DNA from: JBBDWK01 sp040902885 | Lineage (GTDB): Bacteria > Acidobacteriota > Terriglobia > Bryobacterales > Bryobacteraceae | Length of the DNA: 64,000 nt | NCBI GenBank assembly: GCA_040902885.1 | Contig: JBBDWK010000068.1 | Location: forward strand, 41,068-105,067 | Direction of reading: 5' to 3' | Shown here: one piece after another, positions 51,492-60,935 of the stretch | How positions within the stretch are numbered: position 1 is the first letter of the stretch | How the letters are laid out: every line of letters starts with the position of its first letter | Translations under genes and position numbers: made by a program | Notes under the pieces: generated by a model | Database searches by the model: none | The model's input: only the letters and a program-made list of their open reading frames with translations | Told to the model about the DNA's origin: nothing

Positions 51492-52993
51492 CGAAAAAGT
51501 TGCTCCCGGCCTTCCTCGCGCCAAAGGCTGCGCGAGCCGCCGTTCCCGGCGCATGGCTCGGCGTTCTTCATCAGTTCGCTGTGGTGGACGGCAGCCACGA
51601 GCGCCGCGACCGATTCGAGCGCGTCGTCCGCCAACTCCTCGCGAGACAACGCGAGGAAACGGTCCACCAGGCCAGTGTCGAGGTCCCCTTTCCGCACCGG
51701 TTGGTGCCGGAGAAGCCGCCGGAAGAATTCCGTGTTGGTGACGATGCCCGAAATCTGACATTCCGCCAGCGCGCGCAACATACGGTCGATGGCTTCGTCG
51801 CGGCTTTCCGCCCAGACTGCCAGCTTGGCGAGCAGAGGGTCGTACTCGAGCGGCACCGTCCAGCCGGGGTAAATTCCCGAGTCGATGCGCACTCCCGGCC
51901 CCGCCGGCAGACTCAGATGCGCGATCCGGCCTGGCGATGGAACGAAGTCGTTGTCCGGATCCTCCGCGTAAATGCGGCACTCGATGGCGGAGCCGTTCAG
52001 GACAACGTCCTCCTGCTTCACGGGGAGCTTCTCGCCGGCGGCGATGCGAACCTGCAGCTTCACCAGATCGAGCCCCGTCACCAGTTCGGTTACGGGATGT
52101 TCCACCTGGAGGCGCGTGTTCATCTCCAGGAAGTAGAAGCTTCCCTGCTGGTCGGCAAGGAATTCTACCGTTCCGGCGTTGTCGTAGCCGGCCGCGCGGG
52201 CCACGCGGAGCGCTGCTTCGCTCATGCGCGCGCGCATTCCGGGCCGCGCGGCTACCAGCGGCGATGGCGATTCCTCGATCAATTTCTGGTGCCGCCGCTG
52301 CAGCGTACACTCGCGCTCGCCGAGCGAGATCAGGTTGCCGTGACGGTCGCCGATCAACTGGATCTCGATGTGCCTCGGCTCGACGATCAGCTTCTCGATA
52401 TACAGCGACGCGTCCTTGAAGGCGCGCTCGGCTTCGCTCCCGGCCTCGCGCCATGCGGCTTCGAACTCCTCGTCCGAGTAGACGCGGCGCATGCCCTTGC
52501 CGCCGCCGCCGGCCACGGCTTTGAGCAGAATCGGGTAGCCGAACTCGCGCGCGAAGCGCTTCGCTTCGGAGACGCCGCCGAGGCCCTCGACCGTTCCAGG
52601 CACCACCGGCACGCCCGCTTCCAGGGCGAGGCGGCGCGCACTGGTCTTCGATCCCATCGTTTCAATCGCGCTCGAGTTGGGTCCGATAAATACGATCCCC
52701 TTGGCTTCACAGGCGGAGGCGAACGCCGGATTCTCGCTCAGGAAACCATAGCCCGGATGAATCGCGTCCGCGGCGTGCCGTCGCGCGGCGTCAAGGATGC
52801 GGTCGATCCGCAGATAGCTCTCCGGCGAGGGAGCCGGCCCAATGTGCGCGGCTTCGTCGGCCATGCGAACGTGCAGAGAGGCCCGGTCGGCATCCGAGTA
52901 CACGGCGACGCTGGGGATGCCCATCTCGCGCAGCGCGCGAATAACGCGCACGGCAATCTCGCCACGGTTCGCAATGAGAACCTTTCGAAACAA
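51488..52993 (-). CDS. accC: acyl-CoA carboxylase, biotin carboxylase subunit
   Basis: 501-residue ATP-dependent carboxylase of biotin. N-terminal FRKVLIANRGEIAVRVIRA, the ATP-grasp Gly loop KAVAGGGGKGMR, ERECTLQRRHQKLIEE, and the catalytic EMNTRLQVEHPVTE. Start is TTG, with a purine-rich AAGGAAG upstream. The C-terminus extends beyond the minimal AccC. Together with the adjacent AccB it would form an acetyl- or propionyl-CoA carboxylase; no carboxyltransferase gene is near, so the acceptor acyl-CoA is undecided. Confidence 0.96.
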   Translation of the reverse strand: MFRKVLIANRGEIAVRVIRALREMGIPSVAVYSDADRASLHVRMADEAAHIGPAPSPESYLRIDRILDAARRHAADAIHPGYGFLSENPAFASACEAKGIVFIGPNSSAIETMGSKTSARRLALEAGVPVVPGTVEGLGGVSEAKRFAREFGYPILLKAVAGGGGKGMRRVYSDEEFEAAWREAGSEAERAFKDASLYIEKLIVEPRHIEIQLIGDRHGNLISLGERECTLQRRHQKLIEESPSPLVAARPGMRARMSEAALRVARAAGYDNAGTVEFLADQQGSFYFLEMNTRLQVEHPVTELVTGLDLVKLQVRIAAGEKLPVKQEDVVLNGSAIECRIYAEDPDNDFVPSPGRIAHLSLPAGPGVRIDSGIYPGWTVPLEYDPLLAKLAVWAESRDEAIDRMLRALAECQISGIVTNTEFFRRLLRHQPVRKGDLDTGLVDRFLALSREELADDALESVAALVAAVHHSELMKNAEPCAGNGGSRSLWREEGREQLFR

Positions 52994-53007
52994 AAGAGAG
53001 TTCTTCC

Positions 53008-55386
53008 TTATTCCTTTAACTCTACGATGGTCGCGCCCGCTCCGCCTTCCTGGGGCGAAGCCGGATAGAATTTTTCCACGTGCGGGCTGGCGCCCAGAAG
53101 CCCGGAAATGGCCTTGCGCAGAATGCCCCTGCCGTGACCGTGCACGATGCGGACGCGGCTGGCGGTGGCCATCACAGCCTCGTCCAGGAATTTTTCCACG
53201 CGGTCGCAGGCCTCTTCCGCGCGCTCTCCGATCACGTTGATCTCCCGCACCGCCGGATTCAGCCTCGGCGCGGGCTTGTAGCTGACGTTGGCGGGAAGCC
53301 TCGATCCGGCGGGCTGCGATTCGGGCAGAACCTCGAGCACGTCGTCCACGGTAACCTGCATTCGTAGAAAGCCCGCTTCCACCTCGAGACGGCCGTCGTT
53401 CAAAAGGCGGCGCACGCGGGCCGGTTCGCGCACCCCGTTGAGCCGTACACGCGCGCCCTCCTCGACTTTCGGGATGGCAGGCGGCGCTCCTCCCGCCTCC
53501 GTGGGACGGAGAACGGAAGCGACCTGCTCGCGCAACTCGCGCCCTATCTTCGCGATCTCTCGCCCGGCCTTCTCGGCCGCCTTTCGCTGCCCCACGGAAG
53601 CGGCGATCTTCTCGATTGTCTCCCGCGCGCGCTGCTCGAAGCCTCGAAGCGCCTGCTCGGCCTGCAATTCGAACTCGCGGGCGCGCGCGGCTTCGCGCTT
53701 CTCAGCGTCGGAGGCGATCCGCTCTTCGCGCCGCCCAAGCTCGGCCTCCTTTTCCTGAAGGCCCTTCTGAATTCGCTCAATCTCTTCCAGGCGCGCGTGC
53801 AGGCCCGCAATGTACCGGGCCGCCTCCTCCTCGCGCCCGGTCAACGCGGCCCGCGCCCGCTCGATGACGTGAGAGGGCATCCCCAGGCGCGTGGCGATAT
53901 CGAGGCCCGCCGACTTGCCCGGCAAGCCCACGCGCAACTGGTAGGTCGGCTGGAGCGTCTCCTCGTCGTAGCCCATGGACGCATTCAACACGGCGGGCGT
54001 GCTGGAGCCGTAAATTTTGAGCGCTGCCAGGTGCGTGGAGACGAGCGTATAGGCTCCGGCCGCGCGGAAATGATCGACCACCGCCACACCGAGCGCGCCG
54101 CCTTCCTCGGGATCGGTCGCGGCGCCGATCTCGTCCAGAAGAACCAGCGAATCCGGCGTCACGTCGAGAATCATTTCGCGGATGCGCGAGATGTGCGCCG
54201 AGAACGTGCTCAGGTTCTCCTGAATGGATTGGTTGTCCCCGATGTCCGCCAGCACCTGATCGAACACAGGAAATTCGGCTTCCTCCGCGGGCACTGGAAG
54301 GCCCGCGTGCGCCATGAGCGCGAGCAGGCCGACGGTCTTCAAAGAGACCGTCTTGCCCCCTGTGTTCGGACCGCTGATGAGCAGCGTGCGGCACTTGGCA
54401 TCGAGCTCGAGCGAAATCGGAACGACCGGCTTGCGCTGGCGCCGCAACACGTCTTCAAGCAGCGGGTGGCGCGCCTCGCGCAGCAGAAGCCGCTCGCCGA
54501 AGCGCGGCGTCGAGCAGCGAAAATCAACCGCGAAGCGGCCTTTGGCGAAAATCAAATCGAGTGCGCCGATCTCCGCGAGGGTGGCGTGAATCTCGGCGGC
54601 CTGCTGGCGAAGACGGGCCGTCAGCTCGCGCAGGATGCGATGCACCTCGCGCATCTCGTCCTCGGTGAGGCGCACCAGGTCGTTGTTCAGTTCAATGGTT
54701 TCCAGAGGCTCCACGAACAGTGTCTGTCCGCTGGAGCTTGCGCCGTGAATCACGCCGCCAATCCTGCCGCGCTGGCCGGCGACGACGGGGACTACGAAGC
54801 GGTCGTTGCGGATGGCGACAAAGTCTTCCTGGAGGACGCCTTCGTCCCGATGGGCGCGCAGAAAGCGCTCCAGCGAGCTTTGAATCGCTTTGCGCTGCTT
54901 CTCGATCTCGCGCCGGATGCGCGCCAGAGCCACGCTCGCATCGTCCGGCACGGTTCCGTCGGGAAGAATCTTGCCTCGCAGGTCCTTGAGGAGCTGCGTG
55001 AAGTCGCCGAGCCTGCGGCCGCGCTCGCCCAGTTTCGGAAAGCGGCCGGCGGCGGCCGTCAGATTCGACTTCGAGTCCGCCGCGAGGTCGAGGAACTGCA
55101 GCAGGTGGACGATCTCTTCGGGATCGAGCCCCGCGCCCTCGATATGGAGCTTCCGGACAGCGAGGCTCAAATCGGGCAGGGAGCCGAAATTCAGCGGCGG
55201 GCCGGCTTTGGTCTGCACGTACCGCGCCGCCTCGGCGGCATCGGCAAGAGCGCCTTCAATCGCTTCCCGGCCGGAATCCGGCGCCAGCTTCTCCATCTCC
55301 GCACGGCCCGCGGGACTCGAGACGTAGCGGCCCACCAGCTCTTTCAGCGCGGCAAACTCGAGAATTCCGGCGCTTGTTGCCTTCAT
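53008..55386 (-). CDS. mutS2: endonuclease MutS2
   Basis: 792 residues. MutS-like core ATPase with Walker A GPNTGGKTVSLKTVGL, Walker B-like DSLVLLDEIGAATDPEEGGAL and a following THL switch. A long coiled-coil arm (about 520-640) leads to a C-terminal Smr nuclease domain (VRIVHGHGRGILRKAI). It lacks the mismatch-recognition domain of MutS1. MutS2 suppresses homologous recombination or rescues collided ribosomes. It is preceded by the Nudix gene and followed by accC. Confidence 0.96.
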   Translation of the reverse strand: MKATSAGILEFAALKELVGRYVSSPAGRAEMEKLAPDSGREAIEGALADAAEAARYVQTKAGPPLNFGSLPDLSLAVRKLHIEGAGLDPEEIVHLLQFLDLAADSKSNLTAAAGRFPKLGERGRRLGDFTQLLKDLRGKILPDGTVPDDASVALARIRREIEKQRKAIQSSLERFLRAHRDEGVLQEDFVAIRNDRFVVPVVAGQRGRIGGVIHGASSSGQTLFVEPLETIELNNDLVRLTEDEMREVHRILRELTARLRQQAAEIHATLAEIGALDLIFAKGRFAVDFRCSTPRFGERLLLREARHPLLEDVLRRQRKPVVPISLELDAKCRTLLISGPNTGGKTVSLKTVGLLALMAHAGLPVPAEEAEFPVFDQVLADIGDNQSIQENLSTFSAHISRIREMILDVTPDSLVLLDEIGAATDPEEGGALGVAVVDHFRAAGAYTLVSTHLAALKIYGSSTPAVLNASMGYDEETLQPTYQLRVGLPGKSAGLDIATRLGMPSHVIERARAALTGREEEAARYIAGLHARLEEIERIQKGLQEKEAELGRREERIASDAEKREAARAREFELQAEQALRGFEQRARETIEKIAASVGQRKAAEKAGREIAKIGRELREQVASVLRPTEAGGAPPAIPKVEEGARVRLNGVREPARVRRLLNDGRLEVEAGFLRMQVTVDDVLEVLPESQPAGSRLPANVSYKPAPRLNPAVREINVIGERAEEACDRVEKFLDEAVMATASRVRIVHGHGRGILRKAISGLLGASPHVEKFYPASPQEGGAGATIVELKE

Positions 55387-55390
55387 GATT

Positions 55391-55852
55391 CTATTTTCCC
55401 GTCCGGGGCGACAAACGGGAACGCCTCATGCGGAATGCTTTTTCGATCACCGGGACGGTGCCTTCGGTGATGCGGTATTCGGACAGCCTGCGGCGCGGCA
55501 CCCATTCCGCGAGGCCGGCGTCATCGGCCGCCTGGAGCGTGCCTCCCAGAGGCCGGCAAAGATAGTCCATCAGCACGTAGTGATACTCCGCGACGCCTTG
55601 CGCATCGGGGATGATCCGCTCGAAGATCTCGACCAAGGCCACCACTGCGATTTCGAGACCCGTTTCTTCACGCACCTCACGGCGGATGCCCTCTTCCAGG
55701 CGCTCGCCCGTTTCCACTACGCCTCCGGGCAGAGACCACCAGCCTTCGAGCGGCTTGCCCGCGCGCTGCACGAGAAGCACCTGGTCGCGGTCGAGGACGA
55801 CGGCTCCCACACCGAGGATGGGTCGCTTTGGGTAGCGGCGGTCGTCCGTCAT
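55391..55852 (-). CDS. NUDIX hydrolase
   Basis: 153-residue pyrophosphohydrolase. The Nudix box is intact: GGVVETGERLEEGIRREVRE followed by ETGLEI. Substrate likely a nucleotide-type pyrophosphate (ADP-ribose or oxidised nucleotide); it cannot be fixed from sequence. It starts 19 bases after the SMP-30 stop, inside the long minus-strand run. Confidence 0.92.
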   Translation of the reverse strand: MTDDRRYPKRPILGVGAVVLDRDQVLLVQRAGKPLEGWWSLPGGVVETGERLEEGIRREVREETGLEIAVVALVEIFERIIPDAQGVAEYHYVLMDYLCRPLGGTLQAADDAGLAEWVPRRRLSEYRITEGTVPVIEKAFRMRRSRLSPRTGK

Positions 55853-55871
55853 GAAATTTCTGAAATGGAAA

Positions 55872-56774
55872 TCAGTACTGCACCGACCCCTTGACGTTCA
55901 AACGCACCCGATACACGGATGTATATGCGGTGATATACAGGGTCTGGAAATCCGCGTCGCCGAACGCGCAATTGCGCGGCGTTTCCGCCAATTCCAGTGT
56001 GGTGAGCAGCTTCCCCTCCGGTGTGTACACGGGAAGCTCGTTCGCCGTAACGTAGAGGTTGCCCTTCTCGTCCACGCGAATGCCGTCGGGAGGTCCGTCG
56101 ATATTGGAGATGAGCACCCGTTCGTTGGAAGAGTCGCCGCGGCGGCCCAGATCGTAAGCCACGATGGTACGGTCGTCGCTAATGGCGACGTAAAGGATTT
56201 TGCCATCGGGCGAGACGGCGATGCCGTTGGGCCGTCCGGAGGGCTTGGCGACGAGACTCATCTCGCCCCGGGGCGTGACATGGTAAATGCCGTAGAAATC
56301 CAGCTCGCGCCCTTCCGACTGCTGTCCGAAGGCGGGATCGGTGAAGTATATATGGCCGTCGCGACGCACCACGATATCGTTCGGCGCGTTCAGCCGCTTG
56401 CCTTCCCACCGTTCCGCGATCACCTCGATCTTGCCCTTCTTATTGGTGCGCGTCACGCGCCGGGTACGGCTCTCGCAGGAGTACAAGCGACCCTGGGCGT
56501 CAAACGTGTTGCCGTTGCCCAAGGCTCCCGTGGCCTCGCGGAAGACCGAGACGCCTTCGCCAGGCGTCAGCTTCAGGATCTTGTCGTTCGGAACGTCGCT
56601 GAAGAGCAGAAAGCCTTCCCGCGACCATGCGGGGCCTTCGGTGAACCGGTAACCCGCGGCCACTTTTTCAATGCTGATTTTGTCGAAATCCTGGGCGGGG
56701 GCGGAAGATGCGAGCAGCACTACCAGAATTCCGGCAAAGCCGCCGAAATTACTTTCTCGCGGCGCGCAATTCAT
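55872..56774 (-). CDS. secreted SMP-30/gluconolactonase-type protein
   Basis: 300 residues: a signal peptide (GFAGILVVLLASSAPAQ) and a six-bladed propeller. Motif segments are FTEGPAWSREGFLLFSDVPNDKILKL, the metal-site Asn in GLNAPNDIVVRRDG-like LNAPNDIVV, and GIAVSPDGKILYV. Probably a periplasmic lactonase acting on sugar lactones. Its start overlaps the end of the BON gene by 26 bases. Confidence 0.9.
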   Translation of the reverse strand: MNCAPRESNFGGFAGILVVLLASSAPAQDFDKISIEKVAAGYRFTEGPAWSREGFLLFSDVPNDKILKLTPGEGVSVFREATGALGNGNTFDAQGRLYSCESRTRRVTRTNKKGKIEVIAERWEGKRLNAPNDIVVRRDGHIYFTDPAFGQQSEGRELDFYGIYHVTPRGEMSLVAKPSGRPNGIAVSPDGKILYVAISDDRTIVAYDLGRRGDSSNERVLISNIDGPPDGIRVDEKGNLYVTANELPVYTPEGKLLTTLELAETPRNCAFGDADFQTLYITAYTSVYRVRLNVKGSVQY

Positions 56775-57051
56775 TCACTACGCTCCTGACGCCGGAGACC
56801 TTCTTGGTGAGCCGCTCCGCCTTGGCTTTGTGCTTTTCCAGCTCCACGGTCCCGCTTAGGGTAACCACACCTTCCGCTACTTCCACTTCCAGGAGCGCGC
56901 CTTTTATCTCATAGTCGTTCGCCAGCCGGCGCCTGACGGCGTCGTGGATCTCGTCGTCGGAGAGGCGCTTCTCGGCGGCCGAAGCGGAATTTGGCGGCGG
57001 CGCCACGAACGGCAGAGCCAGCCAAACGAAGAGGTAAAACTTAAACATCAT
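56749..57051 (-). CDS. exported BON-domain protein
   Basis: 100 residues: signal peptide (YLFVWLALPFVAPPP) and one BON domain (LSDDEIHDAVRRRL, GALLEVEVAEGVVTLSGTVELEKHKAKAERLTKKVSGVRSVVNEL). BON domains bind phospholipid or stabilise the envelope (OsmY-like). A second Met is next to the first, so the exact start is uncertain by one codon. Its end overlaps the SMP-30 start and its start overlaps the era stop. Confidence 0.87.
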   Translation of the reverse strand: MMFKFYLFVWLALPFVAPPPNSASAAEKRLSDDEIHDAVRRRLANDYEIKGALLEVEVAEGVVTLSGTVELEKHKAKAERLTKKVSGVRSVVNELRAARK

Positions 57052-57967
57052 CCTTCCCGGTCATTGTACGCCAGTCGAGCGCCTGGAGAAACATGGGCTG
57101 CTCGCGCCAGCCAGGCTCCACCTTGACGTGCAGATCCAGAAAGATTTTGCGGCCGAAGAGGCGCTCCATCTCCTGGCGTGACACCGTCCCGACAAGTTTC
57201 AAAACGCTGCCGCGCGCGCCGATCACAATCGCCTTCTGCCCCTCCCGTTCCACAAAGATGGTGGCGTAGATACGCGTGAGGCGCGGCGTCTCTTCCCAGC
57301 GGTCGATCATCACGGCCGCCGCATGGGGCACCTCCTGCCGGGTCTCCCGGACGACCTGCTCGCGGATGAGCTCCGCGGCGAGAAAGCGCTCCGGCTGGTC
57401 GGTGACATGATCGGGCGGGAAATAGGCGGGACCTTCCGGCAGACGCTTCAGGATCTCATCCCGCAGAATGTCCAATCCCGTTCCTTCAGTGGCCGAAATC
57501 GGAACATACGCGGCGAAATCGTGCAGCTTCGGAAACTCGGCCAGGAGCGGCAGCAGTGCGGTCTTAGGGACCCGGTCGATTTTATTCAGCGCCAGGATGC
57601 AGGGCGTTTCCGTTTTTTTCAGGAGGCTCACGGCTTCCGTGTCCCGCGGGCCAATCGGCTGCGTGGCATCGGCCACGAACAGCAGAAGATCGCGCTCGTC
57701 GAGGGCCTCACGGACGAAATCCATCATGCGCTTGTTGAGCAGAGAGCGGGAGCGGTGAATGCCGGGAGTGTCGAGGAAGACGATCTGCGCGTCCGGGAGA
57801 GTGAGCACCGCCTGAATCGAGGTTCGCGTGGTTTGCGGCTTGTCGGCGACGATGGCGACCTTGGTCCCGACGAGCGCGTTCAGCAGAGTGCTCTTGCCGG
57901 CATTGGGCCGTCCGAGGATGGAGACGAATCCGGATACGTGACGCGGGGCGGAATTTTCCTCAGCCAT
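57041..57967 (-). CDS. era: GTPase Era
   Basis: Binds 16S rRNA 3' end during 30S maturation. The 308 residues have G-motifs GRPNAGKST, TTRTSIQ, DTPGIH and NKID, then a C-terminal KH domain (IYATIFVEREGQKAIVIGARGSVLKLVG). It sits directly after the CorC-like gene and ybeY, the usual rRNA-maturation neighbourhood, with an 8-base overlap at its start. Confidence 0.97.
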   Translation of the reverse strand: MAEENSAPRHVSGFVSILGRPNAGKSTLLNALVGTKVAIVADKPQTTRTSIQAVLTLPDAQIVFLDTPGIHRSRSLLNKRMMDFVREALDERDLLLFVADATQPIGPRDTEAVSLLKKTETPCILALNKIDRVPKTALLPLLAEFPKLHDFAAYVPISATEGTGLDILRDEILKRLPEGPAYFPPDHVTDQPERFLAAELIREQVVRETRQEVPHAAAVMIDRWEETPRLTRIYATIFVEREGQKAIVIGARGSVLKLVGTVSRQEMERLFGRKIFLDLHVKVEPGWREQPMFLQALDWRTMTGKDDV

Positions 57968-59228
57968 GCGCCACGGTCTCGGTCCGGCTGATCCGCACCT
58001 GCTCCACGCGCAGCTCGTTGCCGGCCAGCACCTCGATACGGAGACCGTCGCGCTCCACGCTTTCGCCGGTCTGAGGCACCCGGCCCAGCCACTCGCTCAC
58101 CAGTCCCCCCACCGTGGTCGACTCGGTCTCGCCGGCGGGCCGGAAGTGCACCACATCGAACAGGCGGCCTACATCGAAGCTGCCGGACACGATAAATCCG
58201 CCGTGGCCGTCTTCGGCGATGTCCGTGCCGGGCTCGTGCTCGTCGCGGATCTCGCCGATGATCACTTCGACCAGGTCTTCCATGGTCGCCAGGCCGGCCG
58301 TATTGCCGTACTCGTCCACGACCACCACCATGTGCGTGTTGGTCTGCTGCATTTCCCGCAGCAGGTCGTCCACGGGCTTGGTCTCGGGGACGGCGACGAT
58401 GGGCCGCTTCAGACTGTTGACCGTGCGCCGGGCGCGCTCCTCTTCGTTCAGCTCGAACATGTCGCGGACGTGCACAAAGCCGGTGATGTTGTCGACGGAG
58501 CCTTCGTAAATCGGAATGCGCGAGAACTGTTCGTTGATGGCCAGATTCCGCAGATCGTCCAGCGTTGCGGCGGCCGAAATGCCGACAATCTCTGGGCGCG
58601 GGGTCATCACCTCGCGCACGCGCGTCTCTCCGAACTCGACTACCGACTGGAGCAGCTTGCGATCGTCCTCATGAATGAGGCCTTCTTCGGTGCCGGCGTC
58701 GATAAACGCCTCGATGCTCTCGGCCGGCGTTGGCGGCGTCTCTTCCGCGTTGCCGTTCTGATCGGTCAGCTTGGCCACCGATTCCAGGAATCGAAGCAGG
58801 CTGGTCAGCGGCCGGGAAACGAACGCCACTCCCTTGAGCAGCGGCGCAAACGCCAGCACCCAGCGGCCGCTGGTGCGCCGATACAAAAGCTGGGGCGCGA
58901 TATAGCTTGCGGCCAACATGCTGAGCCACGCCGCAAATGCCGCCTCCGGCAAGGACTGCCACAGGGGATCGCTCCCGGAGGTGACAAACCCGCCGGTGAT
59001 GGCCAGCGCCAGCAGCAGCACGTGAGTGTGTTTGATGAGCGAGAAGACCAGAACTCCCTGTTCCGTCTCCATGCCCAGCCGGTCTTCCAGCGTGTCCTTG
59101 AAAAACTGTAGCGCCGGCAGCTCGCGCGTTCGCAGGCGCAGGCTCTCCAGGTACAGCATCTGCACGAACGTGACCAGAACCAGCATCAGCGCCAGCAGGA
59201 AGGCGGCGGCAAAGAGGAGTCCCGTCAC
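57960..59228 (-). CDS. CorC/HlyC-type CNNM transporter-associated protein with CBS domains
   Basis: 422 residues: an N-terminal DUF21-like membrane part with about four hydrophobic segments (AAAFLLALMLVLVTFVQML), two CBS domains (VREVMTPRPEIVGISAA, TKPVDDLLREMQQTNTHMVVVVDEYGN) and a C-terminal CorC_HlyC domain (ESTTVGGLVSEWLGRVP). It is associated with Mg/Co efflux. The start is GTG in a GTGA overlap with ybeY; the longer upstream frame is antisense-like. Confidence 0.92.
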   Translation of the reverse strand: MTGLLFAAAFLLALMLVLVTFVQMLYLESLRLRTRELPALQFFKDTLEDRLGMETEQGVLVFSLIKHTHVLLLALAITGGFVTSGSDPLWQSLPEAAFAAWLSMLAASYIAPQLLYRRTSGRWVLAFAPLLKGVAFVSRPLTSLLRFLESVAKLTDQNGNAEETPPTPAESIEAFIDAGTEEGLIHEDDRKLLQSVVEFGETRVREVMTPRPEIVGISAAATLDDLRNLAINEQFSRIPIYEGSVDNITGFVHVRDMFELNEEERARRTVNSLKRPIVAVPETKPVDDLLREMQQTNTHMVVVVDEYGNTAGLATMEDLVEVIIGEIRDEHEPGTDIAEDGHGGFIVSGSFDVGRLFDVVHFRPAGETESTTVGGLVSEWLGRVPQTGESVERDGLRIEVLAGNELRVEQVRISRTETVAHG

Positions 59229-59701
59229 GACGCACGCTCCGTCAAGGCCGCGGGCAGGCCAAGTTGTTTGCGCAGACGCGATTCCGCGCGGCGCATCTCG
59301 CCCGAATCGGCTTCGTGATCCATGCCCGTCAGGTGGAGGACGCCGTGCAGCATCAGGATGCACATCTCCTGTTCGGTGGAGTGCCCCAGCCGGCGGGCCT
59401 GGTCCGCGGCGCGATCGCTCGAGATCGCTACTTCGCCCAGGAAAGCTTCCGGCTTCCCCGCGTCGCTTTCAGGAAAGGAGAGCACGTCGGCCGGATAGTC
59501 CCTGGAGAGGAACTGTGAGTTGAGGCGGAGCAGTTCGCGGTCGTCGGCGATCAGGCACTGGAATGGCCGCCCATCGGCGACGCGTTCGCGCAGAAGCCGT
59601 GCAAATTGCCGTAAGCGAGGGCGGTCGATGCCGGCGGGAGCGCGCCGGAACAGAATGAGAGGACCGCGTGGGGGGTTATGAGGAGGCTCGTCTGAAGACA
59701 T
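59225..59701 (-). CDS. ybeY: rRNA maturation endoribonuclease YbeY
   Basis: 158-residue zinc-dependent RNase for 16S rRNA processing and ribosome quality control. The signature is HGVLHLTGMDHEADSGEM, where the three His bind zinc. DYPADVLSFPESD is also conserved. It lies between phoH and the CorC-like gene, the standard order. Confidence 0.95.
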   Translation of the reverse strand: MSSDEPPHNPPRGPLILFRRAPAGIDRPRLRQFARLLRERVADGRPFQCLIADDRELLRLNSQFLSRDYPADVLSFPESDAGKPEAFLGEVAISSDRAADQARRLGHSTEQEMCILMLHGVLHLTGMDHEADSGEMRRAESRLRKQLGLPAALTERAS

Positions 59702-59710
59702 CGGTTGCAG

Positions 59711-60754
59711 TTAGAGCGCGGGAGTTTCCGCATCCGCGCCGGCGCTGCCGTTCCCGTTCCCTTCCGCCACGGTTTCCGACAGCTTCAGAATCAACTGTCT
59801 TGAGGCGCCGTTCATCTCGTTGTGCTTTTCGTATGCTTTCACAATTTTCTGCACCAGGGTGTGCCGTACGACGTCCCGATCGTCGAACTGAACAAAACTG
59901 ATGCCCTCGACTCCACGCAATACATCCATTGCATCCAGAAGGCCGCTGCGCTTCCCCGGCGGGAGATCGATCTGGGTGATATCGCCGTTCACCACCATCT
60001 TCGAGCCGAAACCCTGCCGGGTCAGGACCATCTTCATTTGCTCCGGGGTGCTGTTCTGGGCCTCGTCGAGAATGATGAAACTGTCGTTGAGCGTGCGCCC
60101 GCGCATGAATGCGATAGGCGCCACTTCAATCGTGTTGCGTTCCAACAGTTTCTCCACCTTCTCCGCGTCCAGCATATCGTAAAGCGCATCGTAAAGGGGA
60201 CGCAGGTAAGGATCGACTTTCTCCTGCAGAGTGCCGGGCAGAAAGCCGAGATGCTCCCCGGCCTCGACGGCGGGACGAGTAAGAATGATGCGGTTGACCT
60301 TCTTGTTGAGCAACGCGGAGACGCCCATGGCCACCGCGAGATAAGTCTTACCCGTACCAGCCGGACCTATGCCGAATACGAGGTCCCGGCGCTCGATGGC
60401 TTCCAGATAGCGCCGCTGATTGATTGTCTTGGGGGCTAACGCCTTCTTCCCGAAATTGCGCTGGCGCCCGCTCTCGACGAGCGAACGCAGGGTAACTTCG
60501 GGGTCTTCGGTCACAACCCGAAGATAGCTGTTGAGGTCGCCATTGGTGAAGACGTGTCCTTCGCCCACCAACGCCGCATAATCTTCCAGGATCTCTTCGG
60601 CGCGGTCGACATTGGGTTGAGGACCTTCGATTTCGAGAGCGTTGTCCAGCAGTTGTGTGCTGACGTTGAGGCCGTTCTCAATGAGGCGGATATTTTCGTC
60701 GCGGGTGCCGAAAAGGCTTTCAATGCCTCGGCTGATTTGCACGCTGGCTTTCAT
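59711..60754 (-). CDS. phoH: PhoH family ATPase
   Basis: 347 residues. A KH-like N-terminal region (about 1-110) is followed by the P-loop GPAGTGKTYLAVA, Walker B FIILDEAQNSTPEQMKM and the RxGFGSKMVVNGDITQIDLP segment. It is probably an RNA helicase-like partner of YbeY. It is the first gene of the phoH-ybeY-corC-era run. Confidence 0.96.
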   Translation of the reverse strand: MKASVQISRGIESLFGTRDENIRLIENGLNVSTQLLDNALEIEGPQPNVDRAEEILEDYAALVGEGHVFTNGDLNSYLRVVTEDPEVTLRSLVESGRQRNFGKKALAPKTINQRRYLEAIERRDLVFGIGPAGTGKTYLAVAMGVSALLNKKVNRIILTRPAVEAGEHLGFLPGTLQEKVDPYLRPLYDALYDMLDAEKVEKLLERNTIEVAPIAFMRGRTLNDSFIILDEAQNSTPEQMKMVLTRQGFGSKMVVNGDITQIDLPPGKRSGLLDAMDVLRGVEGISFVQFDDRDVVRHTLVQKIVKAYEKHNEMNGASRQLILKLSETVAEGNGNGSAGADAETPAL

Positions 60755-60935
60755 CTAATTAGGGTCTGGATACCTCCATGTCGTTTCAGGCTGGAAAAGG
60801 CCGAAGCAAGGCCGACTCGTGAGGGAGTTGCTGGAATCGGGATACCGCCGAAGCGGGGTGGAACAAAGCCATCCATGTTCATTATATCAAGGAAAGGCCA
60901 CGGTACGAGGTAAAATGCAAGGTCGAGGAATTCCA

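Noticed and set aside
53797..55470. 557-codon plus-strand frame opposite mutS2
   Set aside because: Antisense shadow of mutS2, no recognisable domain.
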